The notes under the pieces are model-generated. The model was not told the origin of the DNA. It saw only the letters and a list, made by a program, of their open reading frames with translations, and did not search any database. From Herbaspirillum sp. alder98 (GTDB lineage: Bacteria > Pseudomonadota > Gammaproteobacteria > Burkholderiales > Burkholderiaceae_D), in NCBI RefSeq assembly GCF_020179755.1, contig NZ_JAIUCY010000003.1:124001-188000 (forward strand): a DNA stretch of 64,000 nt, written 5' to 3'. The translations under genes and the position numbers were made by a program. Shown here one piece after another: positions 26,526 through 35,050 of the stretch; positions within the stretch are counted from its first letter, which is position 1; each line of letters opens with the position of its first letter.

Positions 26526-27320
26526 TCAGCCCAGCAGCAAGGCATCGTCGGCCAGCTTTTCGCCTCGGGTCTGCTCGAACATCCGCAACAGGTCCGGCAC
26601 ATCCAGCCCGGCACGCTCGGGGCCAGCGACATCCAGCACCACGCGGCCCTGGTGCAGCATCACGGTGCGGTCGCCATAGTCCAGCGCCTGGCGCATGCTG
26701 TGCGTCACCATCATGGCGGTGAGCTTGCTCTCGGAGACGATCTTGGCCGTCAGTTCCAGCACGAAGGCGGCCGTCTTGGGATCAAGCGCGGCGGTGTGCT
26801 CGTCCAGCAGCAGGATGCGCGACGGCTGCAGCGATGCCATCAACAGGCTGACCGCCTGGCGCTGGCCGCCGGACAGCAGGCCGATGCGGTCGGTCAGGCG
26901 GTTTTCCAGGCCCAGGTTGAGGATCGCCAGCTTTTCGCGGAACAGTTCGCGCATCTTGCCGCGAATGGCAAAGTTGAAGCCGCGACGACGACCGCGCGCC
27001 ATCGCCAGCGCCATGTTTTCTTCGATGGTCAGGGCTTCGCAGGTGCCGGCCATCGGATCCTGAAATACCCGTGCGACCAGCCCGGCACGGTCCCACGCCT
27101 GCTTGCGGGTGACGTCGACGTCATCGATCTCGATCTTGCCCGAGTCCATCAGCAGATCGCCCGAGATGGCGTTGAGGAAGGTCGACTTGCCAGCGCCGTT
27201 GGAACCGATCACCGCCACGAACTGGCCGGTCGGAATCTCCAGCGACAGCCCGCGCAGTGCCGGGTTTTCAATTGGCGTGCCGGGATTGAAGGTGATCTTG
27301 AGATCATTGGCTTTCAACAT
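26526..27320 (-). CDS. ABC transporter ATP-binding protein (TrpXYZ/COG1101 type)
   Basis: 264 aa. Walker A GSNGAGKST (about residues 38-46), Q-loop VFQDPMAGTCEALTIEENM, signature LSGGQRQAVSLLMA, Walker B ILLLDEHTAALDP and H-loop VTHSMRQAL. It clusters with a permease and two periplasmic binding proteins of the PF04392 type. Known relatives in Gram-positives import tryptophan or other small aromatic compounds; the substrate here is not known. It starts one base after the end of the permease gene. Confidence 0.9.
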   Translation of the reverse strand: MLKANDLKITFNPGTPIENPALRGLSLEIPTGQFVAVIGSNGAGKSTFLNAISGDLLMDSGKIEIDDVDVTRKQAWDRAGLVARVFQDPMAGTCEALTIEENMALAMARGRRRGFNFAIRGKMRELFREKLAILNLGLENRLTDRIGLLSGGQRQAVSLLMASLQPSRILLLDEHTAALDPKTAAFVLELTAKIVSESKLTAMMVTHSMRQALDYGDRTVMLHQGRVVLDVAGPERAGLDVPDLLRMFEQTRGEKLADDALLLG

Positions 27321-27321
27321 C

Positions 27322-28215
27322 TCAGGCTCCCTTCTTGAACAATTTCAGCTTGCGCTTGCCCATCGGCAGCACCAGCGCCAGCATCACCAGCACGGCCGTG
27401 ACCAAGTTCAGGTCTTGCGCCTGCAGGCCGATGAAGTCGCTGTTGAGCGCCAGCGCAATGAAGAAGCGATACAGGATCGCGCCCAGGATGACCGCCAGCG
27501 TGGTCCACACCAGGCGCCGCGCCGGCAGGATGTTTTCACCGATGATCACTGCCGCCAGGCCGATGACGATGGTGCCGATGCCCATCGAGATATCGGCGCC
27601 GCCCTGGGTCTGCGCAAACAGCGCGCCGGCAAATGCCACCAGCGCATTGGCCAGCGCCATGCCGGCCAGCGTGGCGCGACCGGTGGCAATGCCCTGGGCC
27701 CGCGCCATGCGCGCGTTGGCGCCGGTGGCGCGCATGGCCAGGCCGATCTCGGACGAGAAGAACCAGTCCAGCAACAGCTTCACGCCAGTGACCACGATCA
27801 GCAGGATCAGCGGACGGGCGATGAAATCGGGAATCCACTCCGGCTGCAGCACGGTGAAGATGGTCGCCTCGGAGATGAGCGGAATGTTCGGCTTGCCCAT
27901 CACCCGCAGGTTGATCGAGTACAGCGCAATCATCATCAGGATACTGGCCAACAGATCCATGATCTTCAGGCGCACGTTGAGCCAGGCGGTGATGAAACCG
28001 GCCAGCGCACCGGCCAGGATCGCCACGAAGGTCGACAGGAAGGGATCGAAACCGGCCGCGATCATGGTCGCGGCGACCGCACCGCCCAGCGGGAAACTGC
28101 CGTCCACGGTGAGATCGGGAAAGACCAGAATGCGGAAGGAGATCAGCACTCCGAGGGCGACCAGGCTGAAGATCAGGCCGATCTCAAGCGCGCCCCACAG
28201 GGTATACAGCGACAT
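27322..28215 (-). CDS. ABC transporter permease (COG4120 type)
   Basis: 297 aa with about nine hydrophobic helices. The sequence begins MSLYTLWGALEIGLIFSLVALG and has the FPDLTVDGSFPLGGAVAA motif typical of this permease family, related to branched-chain amino acid permeases. It pairs with the ATPase immediately downstream and, through the spacer containing a stem-loop, with the binding protein gene upstream. Confidence 0.9.
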   Translation of the reverse strand: MSLYTLWGALEIGLIFSLVALGVLISFRILVFPDLTVDGSFPLGGAVAATMIAAGFDPFLSTFVAILAGALAGFITAWLNVRLKIMDLLASILMMIALYSINLRVMGKPNIPLISEATIFTVLQPEWIPDFIARPLILLIVVTGVKLLLDWFFSSEIGLAMRATGANARMARAQGIATGRATLAGMALANALVAFAGALFAQTQGGADISMGIGTIVIGLAAVIIGENILPARRLVWTTLAVILGAILYRFFIALALNSDFIGLQAQDLNLVTAVLVMLALVLPMGKRKLKLFKKGA

Positions 28216-28227
28216 GACAGGACTTTC

Positions 28228-28273
28228 AAAAAAAACACATTCGGCATTGGCGTCCCACGCAAATGCCGAATGT
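28228..28273 (-). terminator. hairpin with T-run between binding protein and permease genes (attenuator-like)
   Basis: On the minus strand, ACATTCGGCATT and AATGCCGAATGT form a perfect 12-bp stem around a 13-nt loop, followed by GTTTTTTTT. Placed inside the operon, it could be a partial terminator that lowers permease/ATPase expression relative to the binding protein, or protect the 3' end of the upstream message. Confidence 0.75.
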
Positions 28274-28312
28274 CTTCTGCTCGGGGCCCGCCGCCAGGGC
28301 GGGCGCCCGTCT

Positions 28313-29284
28313 TTAGTTCAGGACCTTGGTGGCCGACTTCAGGAACTCCGGGGTCAGCGTCACGCCCTGCTTCTGGGCCGCTGCCGTGTTGACGTAAAGC
28401 TCCAGATTCTTGCTGGTCGACGATGCAATGTCGCCCGCCTTCTCGCCCTTCAGAATGCGTGCCACGACCTTCCCGGTCTGGCGACCCAGGTCATAGAAGT
28501 TCACCCCCAGGGCCGCTACCGCGCCGCGCTTGACGCTGCCGGTGTCGGACGCGATCAGCGGGATCTTGGCGTCGTTGCAGACCTTCGCCAGCGACTCGAA
28601 CACCGAGACCACGTTGTTGTCGGTGGTGCTGTACATCACGTCGATCTTGCCGATCAGGCTCTTGGCGGCAGGTCCCACATCGACCGAACGGGGCGCAGCG
28701 GCCTCGACCAGCGTGATGCCCTGCTTTTGCAGTTCACCCTTGATGTTGTTCAGTGCCGAGACCGAATTGGCTTCGCCCGGATTGTAGACGATACCGACCC
28801 GCTTCGCATTGGGGACCACGCGCTTGATGATCTCGACCTGCTTGACCGGATCCAGCATGTGCGACAGGCCGGTGACGTTGGTGCCGGAAGGCTTCCAGTC
28901 CTTGACCAGTTGCGCGGCCATCGGGTCGGCAATGGCCGAGTAAACCACCGGAATGGTCTTGGTGGAGGCCACCATCGGCTGCGCCGAAGGGGTGCCGATC
29001 ACCACGATGGCATCCGGATTGTCACCAACGAACTTCTTGGCGATCTGGCCAGCGGTGCCTGCGTTGCCCTGCGCGCTCTGGAAATCCCATTTGAGGTTCT
29101 TGCCGGGCTCGAAGCCTTCGGCGATCAGTTCATCCTTGGTGCCGTCGCGCACGGCGTCAAGCGCCGGGTGTTCGACGAATGAGGTAATGGCGACCACCTT
29201 CTCGGCCGCCAGGGCGCCGGCGCAAACGGCGCTCAGCGCCAGCGCGCCTGCAATGGCGCGCAACGATGTGGATAACTTAAACAC
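28313..29284 (-). CDS. ABC transporter substrate-binding protein (PF04392), copy 1
   Basis: 323 aa with a signal peptide (residues 1-26, ALAA cleavage). The periplasmic fold is of the TrpX type: VVAITSFVEHPALDAVRDG, GTPSAQPMVAST, NNVVSVFESLAKVCNDAKIPLIASDTGSVKRGA. The start codon is GTG, preceded by GAGGAGAGG. It is very close in sequence to the gene upstream (29423-30403) but differs at ligand-side positions (for example VVSVFESL against VVSAYEAL), so both may feed the same permease with different affinities. Confidence 0.92.
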   Translation of the reverse strand: MFKLSTSLRAIAGALALSAVCAGALAAEKVVAITSFVEHPALDAVRDGTKDELIAEGFEPGKNLKWDFQSAQGNAGTAGQIAKKFVGDNPDAIVVIGTPSAQPMVASTKTIPVVYSAIADPMAAQLVKDWKPSGTNVTGLSHMLDPVKQVEIIKRVVPNAKRVGIVYNPGEANSVSALNNIKGELQKQGITLVEAAAPRSVDVGPAAKSLIGKIDVMYSTTDNNVVSVFESLAKVCNDAKIPLIASDTGSVKRGAVAALGVNFYDLGRQTGKVVARILKGEKAGDIASSTSKNLELYVNTAAAQKQGVTLTPEFLKSATKVLN

Positions 29285-29422
29285 GGTCCTCTCCTCTTTC
29301 AGTGGTGTCGTGGCCTGGGCAACGGTGTCGCCTGGCCCCTTATCGTGAATTTGACGCGATCAATCCCGGCAAAACTCTTCCCTGCCGCCACCGTGGCCGG
29401 TCGCGGCAGGCGCTACTTTAAC

Positions 29423-30403
29423 TTATTGCTTGATGACCGTCTTGGCCGACTTCACCAGTTCGGGCGACAGCGTCACGCCCTGTTTCTGGGCTGCGGCGGT
29501 GTTGACGAACAGTTCCAGCTTGCTGCTGGTGGCCGAGGCGATGTCGCCCGGCTTTTCACCCTTGAGCACGCGCACCACCACCTGGCCGGTCTGACGACCC
29601 AGGTCGTAGTAGTTCACGCCCAGTGCGGCGATGGCGCCACGCTTGACGCTGTCGGTGTCGGAGGCCACCAGCGGGATCTTGGCGTCGTTACCCACCTTCA
29701 CCAGCGCTTCATAGGCCGACACCACGTTGTTGTCGGTATTGGTATAGATCACATCGACCTTGCCGATCAGGCTGCGGGCGGCCGTGCCGACATCGACCGA
29801 ACGCGGGGCTGCTGCTTCGACCAGGGTCATGCCGGACTTGCCCAGCAGTTCCTTCAATGCCTTGACCACCACCGCCGAATTGGCTTCGCCGGGGTTATAG
29901 ACGATGCCCACGCGCTTGGCGGCGGGCACGATCTTCTTGATCAATTCGAGCTGCTTGTCGAGTTCGAGCACGTCCGACACGCCGCTGACGTTGGTGCCCG
30001 ACGCCTTCCAGTCCTTCACCAGCTGCGCGGCGACCGGATCGGTCACGCCGGAATAGATCACCGGGATGGTCTTGGTGGCCGCCACCAGCGCCTGCGCCGA
30101 CGGTGTGGCGATGGCCACGATCACATCCGGCTTGTCGCCGACGAACTTGCGGGCGATCTGGGCCGCGGTGCCGGTATTGCCCTGGGCGCTCTGGTAATCC
30201 CACTTCAGGTTCTTGCCGGCTTCGAAACCGGCGTCCTTCAGTTCATCCTTGACGCCATCACGCACCGCGTCCAGCGCGGGGTGTTCGACAATCGCGGTGA
30301 CCGCCACCGACTTGTCCGCCGCCATCGCGGGCGCGGTACAGACGGCTGCCAGGGTCAGTGCGCCGACCAGTGCGCGCAGTGTCATCTTGCTTGAGTAGGA
30401 CAT
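29423..30403 (-). CDS. ABC transporter substrate-binding protein (PF04392), copy 2
   Basis: 326 aa, paralogue of the next gene downstream; long identical blocks such as VEHPALDAVRDG, AAPRSVDVG and NTAAAQKQGVTL point to a recent-to-moderate duplication. The signal peptide is residues ~1-28 (AMAADK). The start at MSYSSKM has AGAGG upstream; a longer frame exists but has no signal-like start. It is probably the first gene of the operon binding protein 2 - binding protein 1 - permease - ATPase. Confidence 0.92.
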   Translation of the reverse strand: MSYSSKMTLRALVGALTLAAVCTAPAMAADKSVAVTAIVEHPALDAVRDGVKDELKDAGFEAGKNLKWDYQSAQGNTGTAAQIARKFVGDKPDVIVAIATPSAQALVAATKTIPVIYSGVTDPVAAQLVKDWKASGTNVSGVSDVLELDKQLELIKKIVPAAKRVGIVYNPGEANSAVVVKALKELLGKSGMTLVEAAAPRSVDVGTAARSLIGKVDVIYTNTDNNVVSAYEALVKVGNDAKIPLVASDTDSVKRGAIAALGVNYYDLGRQTGQVVVRVLKGEKPGDIASATSSKLELFVNTAAAQKQGVTLSPELVKSAKTVIKQ

Positions 30404-30540
30404 GGATTGCCTCTTGAAAGTGGTGGCCAATGGGCGAAAAGTGGGTAAGTCTAGCCTAGCGCACCCCAACAATCAATTTGCGCAGCGTCATTGCCGGGCT
30501 GGAGCCCACGTCCAGGCTCAATCGGTGCTGTTGCCGCAGT

Positions 30541-30549
30541 TGATATAAT
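30541..30549 (+). promoter_or_regulatory. extended -10 promoter of the PCu(A)C gene
   Basis: TGATATAAT is a perfect extended -10 (TGn plus TATAAT) 49 bp before the start codon. Confidence 0.6.
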
Positions 30550-30597
30550 CGCCCGGCGTCTGTCAGGCGCGTCACAGAACAATACAAAGGAATGCAC

Positions 30598-31113
30598 ATG
30601 AAGCAGTTCATCCAGCAAGGCGCCGCAGCACTGGCGCTGGCAGTTGCGGCTCTGGCCGCGCCGGCACTGGCGCAGGCCCACGAATATCATGTCGGCAAGC
30701 TCGACATCGGTCACCCCTATGCGCGGGCGACGGTGCCGGGCCAACCCGCCGGCGGCGCCTATCTCAGCATCGAAAACAAGGGCACCGCGGCCGACCGCCT
30801 GGTGGCGTTATCCACTCCTGCCGCCAAGACCACCGAAATCCATACGATGGCCATGGAAGGCAATGTGATGAAGATGCGCGAAGTCGATGGCGGACTCGAG
30901 ATCAAGCCGGGCCAGAAGATCGCCATGCAACCGGGTAACGGCTATCACATCATGCTGATGGGCTTGACCAAACCGCTCAAGGCGGGCGACAAGCTGCCGC
31001 TGACGCTGACATTCGAAAAGGCCGGCCGTGTGGATGTGACGATCAATGTCGAAGACCTGGCCGCAGGTGCTGCCGCCGGCAAGGACGACATGAAGGGCCA
31101 CGCGCATCACTGA
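30598..31113 (+). CDS. periplasmic copper chaperone PCu(A)C
   Basis: 171 aa. A signal peptide (1-28, AQAHE cleavage) leads to a cupredoxin-like domain with the H-M-H-M copper site: TEIHTMAME, NVMKMR and GYHIMLMGLTKPL, as in PCu(A)C. The mature N-terminus has a further His pair (HEYH) and the C-terminus ends HAHH. It hands Cu(I) to Sco or directly to CuA, matching the oxidase assembly set at 14-24 kb. AAAGG sits 7 nt before the chosen ATG; a second ATG two codons earlier is too close to that site. Confidence 0.93.
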   Translation: MKQFIQQGAAALALAVAALAAPALAQAHEYHVGKLDIGHPYARATVPGQPAGGAYLSIENKGTAADRLVALSTPAAKTTEIHTMAMEGNVMKMREVDGGLEIKPGQKIAMQPGNGYHIMLMGLTKPLKAGDKLPLTLTFEKAGRVDVTINVEDLAAGAAAGKDDMKGHAHH

Positions 31114-31142
31114 TGCCGGGCCTGGCGGGCTGATGCGTTGAC

Positions 31143-31625
31143 TCAGCCTGCCAGCTTGCGCACCTTGGCCAGCAGCTTGGTGGTCGAGCGGTCATGCTCG
31201 AAGGCAATCGCCAGCACCTGGCCGCCATAGGCCGCCACGGCCTGCCCCTCGGGGATGGCGGCCATATCGTAGTCGCCCCCCTTCACATAGACTTGCGGGC
31301 GTGCCTGCTGCACCGACTCCAGTCCCGTATCTTCATCGAACGCCACCACCAGCGACACCGATTCGAGCGCGGCCAGCACGGCCATGCGATCGTCGCAGGT
31401 GTTGATGGGCCGGTCGTCGCCCTTGCCCAGGCGCTTGACCGAGGCGTCGGTATTGACCGCCACCACCAGCGAGGCGCCCTGCGCGCGCGCCTGCGCCAGG
31501 TAGGTGACGTGGCCACGGTGCAGGATGTCGAACACGCCATTGGTCATCACCACCGGCTGTGGCAGGCTGGCAACGCGCTGCTGCAGTTGGTCGCGGGTAC
31601 ATACCTTGTCTTCGAAATCGGCCAT
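31143..31625 (-). CDS. rfaE2: D-glycero-beta-D-manno-heptose 1-phosphate adenylyltransferase
   Basis: 160 aa. The nucleotidyltransferase signature is VFDILHRGHVTYL (HxGH), with VNTDASVKRLGKGDDRPINTCDDRM after it. It activates heptose-1-phosphate to ADP-heptose for the lipopolysaccharide core. It is a stand-alone domain, so the kinase half (HldE N-terminal type) must be encoded elsewhere. The ATG before ADFEDK is used; upstream codons overlap a terminator of the neighbouring gene. Confidence 0.95.
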   Translation of the reverse strand: MADFEDKVCTRDQLQQRVASLPQPVVMTNGVFDILHRGHVTYLAQARAQGASLVVAVNTDASVKRLGKGDDRPINTCDDRMAVLAALESVSLVVAFDEDTGLESVQQARPQVYVKGGDYDMAAIPEGQAVAAYGGQVLAIAFEHDRSTTKLLAKVRKLAG

Positions 31626-31664
31626 GGGGGCGGTGATCCTGTAATCGGGTTGAATCTGTGCAAC

Positions 31665-31693
31665 AAAAAAAAGCCGCAACGGATGTGCGGCTT
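31665..31693 (-). terminator. terminator after the ferritin-like gene (leftward)
   Basis: On the minus strand AAGCCGCA / TGCGGCTT makes an 8-bp stem with a 7-nt loop, followed by eight T. It lies just before the rfaE2 start, so it insulates the two genes. Confidence 0.85.
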
Positions 31694-31743
31694 TCGATTT
31701 TAGCGGATCGGCGCCTGCCGCGGCAGGCCCATCACCGACCAGC

Positions 31744-32601
31744 TCAGACGGCTGCGGGCTGGCTGGCCGCCAGCATGCGTGCCGCCACTTCCTTGCGATA
31801 GCGGTTCAGGTCCTGGACCGTCTCGAAGGTGCATTCGAACAGCAACGACATGTTGTGCAGAATGCGATCGACCACCTTCTTTTCCCATTCGCCGTCGAAC
31901 TTGATCTGGGTATCGAGCCATTGCTCGAGCCATTCCGGATCCGGCAGACGACTTTGCACCGTATCGTTGGGGAACAGCGCCTGGTTCACGTGCAGGTTGG
32001 TCGGGTGCAGCGGCTTTTCGGTACGACGCGCCGATGCCATCAGGACCCCGATCTTGGCGAAGGCGGCACGCGCCTTGTCGCCCACTTCGGTGAGCGCCTT
32101 CTTCATGTAGCGCAGGTAGGCGCCGCCATGGCGCGCCTCGTCCTGGCTGATGATCTTGTAGATCTGCTTGATCACCGGCTCGGTATGCCATTCGGCGGCA
32201 CGACGGTACCAGTGGTTCAGACGGATCTCGCCGCAGAAGTGCATCATCAGGGTCTCGAGGGGCGGCGCCGGATCGAATTCGAAACGCACATTGTGCAGTT
32301 CGGCTTCGGTCGGGCACAGCTCGGGACGGAAGCGACGCAGGTATTCCATCAACACCAGCGAATGCTTTTGTTCTTCAAAGAACCAGACCGACATGAAGGC
32401 CGAGAAATCGCTGTCACCACGGTTGTCACGCAAGAACATCTCGGTGGCGGGCAAGGCCGACCATTCCGTGATGGCATTCATGCGGATGGTCTGCGCCTGC
32501 TCGTCGGTCAGCAGCGTAGGGTCGAACTGGTCCCAGGGAATATCCTTATCCATATTCCAGCGGACCTGCTCGAGCGACTTGAACAATTCTGGGTACAGCA
32601 T
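31744..32601 (-). CDS. ferritin-like diiron-domain protein
   Basis: 285 aa, all-helical. Two carboxylate motifs are in the right spacing for a diiron four-helix bundle: FFEEQKHSLVLMEYL (E..EEQKH) and SQDEARHGGAYLRYMKK (DEARH). A third Glu is likely in AITEWSALPATEMF. This fits the ferritin-like / acyl-desaturase-type superfamily, but the acyl-ACP desaturase signature is not complete, so the activity is uncertain. No signal peptide. The ATG before LYPELF gives the natural start. Expressed alone, with a terminator behind. Confidence 0.75.
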   Translation of the reverse strand: MLYPELFKSLEQVRWNMDKDIPWDQFDPTLLTDEQAQTIRMNAITEWSALPATEMFLRDNRGDSDFSAFMSVWFFEEQKHSLVLMEYLRRFRPELCPTEAELHNVRFEFDPAPPLETLMMHFCGEIRLNHWYRRAAEWHTEPVIKQIYKIISQDEARHGGAYLRYMKKALTEVGDKARAAFAKIGVLMASARRTEKPLHPTNLHVNQALFPNDTVQSRLPDPEWLEQWLDTQIKFDGEWEKKVVDRILHNMSLLFECTFETVQDLNRYRKEVAARMLAASQPAAV

Positions 32602-32752
32602 TATCGGTTTGCCTATTTGCGTTAAGTGTTTGATTTTAACAAGGAAATTCAACCTTCCCCATACTATGTCCCGCACATGTCATGCATGTGACAAATCCTG
32701 CTCACCTGAACCGGGAAGGCCCTGGCAGTCGGCGTTGCGTGGATTGGGGGGA

Positions 32753-33559
32753 CTATGGCTTGCGGGAGGCTGGCTTCTTGTTGTGCCCGGATTGTACAGC
32801 ACCCGTGCGTCCAGAGGGGCTGGCATTTTTCGTTACTTTACGCTGCTTACCGACTGTTGAGCTAGAAATAACAGTATTTTGTGGATTTTTAGCAGGCGTT
32901 ACAGACTTGGCAGAGGGCTTGATGGTGCTTTTCGCGACACTCTTGGCCGCTTTCGGCGCGGTTGTCTTTTTTTCGCTACGCGTCCGGGTCGGCTTGAGTG
33001 CCGCATCCGGCTCGGGCTGGACGTGGGTCATGGCATTGTCGACCGCCTGCTTGAACTGATCCTGCAGCAGATTCCACCATGCAGTGGGGTTGCCGATGGC
33101 CGCCTGCAGATCCGGGCTGGGCGGCAACTCGGGCTCGGCCTGCGCGCTGTCGGCAGGTGGCTCGGCGGCCTCGGGCTCGGGCTCCGGTTCAGCTGGCGCC
33201 GCCGCCTCTGGCGCGCCGCCGGGCCACATCGGGAAACCGAACGGAAAGCTAGGCGCGGCCGAGGCGGCTGCGGCTTCGCTGTCGCCCCCCTTCGAGGCCA
33301 TGATGGCGCTCATCGCCTGCAGCGTCGACAAGGTGGCACTTTGCACCTCGAACGTCTGGATCGTGCCCTTGAGCATGTTGAGATTGAGCTCCAGCCAGGA
33401 GGCCACGGTCTTCAGATCGGAGATCTTCTTGTTGATATCTTCAACCGACAGCGAAGGCATCATCATCGGCGGTGTGCCGACACTCCCCCACATCTGCTTC
33501 ATGAAATCGATCGTATCGGCGGCCGAGCCGGCACCCGGCATCTTGTCGTGATTCAGCAT
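32753..33559 (-). CDS. phaM: polyhydroxyalkanoate granule-associated protein PhaM
   Basis: 268 aa. The N-terminal part (residues ~1-95) contains DFMKQMWGSVG and ISDLKTVASWLELNLNMLKGTIQTFEVQSATLSTLQAM, as in PhaM. A Pro/Glu/Ala-rich linker follows, then PTAWWNLLQDQFKQAVDNAM, and a strongly basic Lys/Ala/Pro/Ser tail (about 195-268) of histone H1 type. In Cupriavidus PhaM activates PHB synthase and binds DNA through this tail, tying granules to the nucleoid. AGGAG precedes the ATG. No phaC is nearby. Confidence 0.85.
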   Translation of the reverse strand: MLNHDKMPGAGSAADTIDFMKQMWGSVGTPPMMMPSLSVEDINKKISDLKTVASWLELNLNMLKGTIQTFEVQSATLSTLQAMSAIMASKGGDSEAAAASAAPSFPFGFPMWPGGAPEAAAPAEPEPEPEAAEPPADSAQAEPELPPSPDLQAAIGNPTAWWNLLQDQFKQAVDNAMTHVQPEPDAALKPTRTRSEKKTTAPKAAKSVAKSTIKPSAKSVTPAKNPQNTVISSSTVGKQRKVTKNASPSGRTGAVQSGHNKKPASRKP

Positions 33560-33593
33560 TGAGGCTCCTGTGGGTAGTTATTATCGTCCGCCT

Positions 33594-34928
33594 TCAGCGT
33601 GGCGGGCGTTGCATCCTGCATGTTGTCGGCAATACGGTCTGCTCGGCCGGAATGAAGCGCTCGGTCCTGAAACCGTAGCCGCTGCCTTCGTTATCGAAGC
33701 GGATACCGCCGCTGGCGGCGCGCTGCATCAGCATCAGATACAGCGGCTGGATCAACTGGTGGTCGGCCGCGCGCATGGTGGCATCATGAAATGCGCTCTG
33801 ATAATGCGCGCCTTCCAGCGCGGTTGCAACCGCCTTGGCCTCGGTGCTGCCGGCCTTCTCGATGGCCGCCACCAGCATCTCGATCATGACATGCTGGCGC
33901 AGATAGAGATAATCATCCTTGGGCTGGGGATAACGCTGGCGATATTTCTGGTAGAACACGTCGCTGGGCGAATCGGCGGCGCCCGTGCCGGCATTGGGAT
34001 GCCACTCGGCCACCGCCCGCACGCTGCCGACGCCGGCCTCGCCAATGGCGGCAGGTGCGCCCAGGCTATTGGCATAGAAGGTATAGAACTTGGCGTTGAA
34101 GCCGGCGTCCTTGGCAGCCTTGACCAGCAGCGTCAGGTCGTTGCCCCAGTTGCCGGTGATGACGGCATCGGCACCGGCGCTCTTCATCTTGGCGATGTAG
34201 GGGGCGAAGTCCTTGATCTTGCCGATCGGATGCAACTCGTCGCCGACGATGGCGATATCGGGACGCTTGGCGGTGATCTGCTCGCGCGCGGCTTTGGCCA
34301 CCTGGCGTCCGAAGCTGTAGTCCTGGCCGATCAGGTAGACCCGATGCGTGGTGCGATCGGCCTTGATGGCTTCGGTCAGCGCCTGCATCCGCATGTCGGC
34401 GCTGGCGTCGAAGCGGAAGTGCCAGAAACTGCACTTCTCGTTGGTCAGCGTCGGATCGACCGCCGAATAATTCAGGAACAGCACCCGGTTGGCCGGCTCG
34501 CGCTGGTTATGCTTGTTGACGGCGTCGATCAATGCGGCGGCCACCGCCGAACTGTTGCCTTCGATCACGAAGGGAATCCGCTGGTCGGTCAATTGCCGCA
34601 ACTGCACCAGCGAATCCTCCACCCCCAGCTTGTTATCGAAGGTACTCAACTGCAACGGATGGCGACCGTCCGGCAACTTGACGCCGCCACGGGCATTGAC
34701 CTGGTCGATGGCGTAGCCGATATTGCGCACCACCGCTTCACCGGCATTGGCAAAGGGGCCCGACAAGCCATCGATCATGCCGATGCGAATCGGCGTGGCA
34801 GCCGGAGTGGCGGCCTGCGCCGCAGCGTGCAGCACCAGCGCCGTCAAGGCCACCAGTCTTGCCAGTGCCCGCAGGCAGGTTGGTTGTTGCGTCGATTCTT
34901 GCGTTGCTCGTTGCATCGATTGCGTCAT
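33594..34928 (-). CDS. periplasmic ligand-binding protein, branched-chain amino acid type
   Basis: 444 aa with an N-terminal signal (hydrophobic stretch about residues 24-39, AQA). Type I periplasmic fold: IRIGMIDGLSGPFANAGEAVVRNIGYAIDQVNARGGV, IEGNSSAVAAALIDA, VYLIGQDYSFGRQVAKAAREQI, GADAVITGNWGNDLTLLVKAAKDAG. It resembles the Leu/Ile/Val or amide-binding proteins of ABC systems, but no permease or ATPase genes are adjacent, so it may serve a distant transporter. Ligand unknown. Confidence 0.88.
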   Translation of the reverse strand: MTQSMQRATQESTQQPTCLRALARLVALTALVLHAAAQAATPAATPIRIGMIDGLSGPFANAGEAVVRNIGYAIDQVNARGGVKLPDGRHPLQLSTFDNKLGVEDSLVQLRQLTDQRIPFVIEGNSSAVAAALIDAVNKHNQREPANRVLFLNYSAVDPTLTNEKCSFWHFRFDASADMRMQALTEAIKADRTTHRVYLIGQDYSFGRQVAKAAREQITAKRPDIAIVGDELHPIGKIKDFAPYIAKMKSAGADAVITGNWGNDLTLLVKAAKDAGFNAKFYTFYANSLGAPAAIGEAGVGSVRAVAEWHPNAGTGAADSPSDVFYQKYRQRYPQPKDDYLYLRQHVMIEMLVAAIEKAGSTEAKAVATALEGAHYQSAFHDATMRAADHQLIQPLYLMLMQRAASGGIRFDNEGSGYGFRTERFIPAEQTVLPTTCRMQRPPR

Positions 34929-35050
34929 CGGTTTCCTGTGTAGAAGGCGGTACTCGGCCGCAGGGAAGACGCATTGTACGTCCTCCCGCCCGGCCCACCG
35001 CCAACGGCAGAGTTGGCCCGGGTGCGAAGGGCTTGCGCTACACTTCGGTC

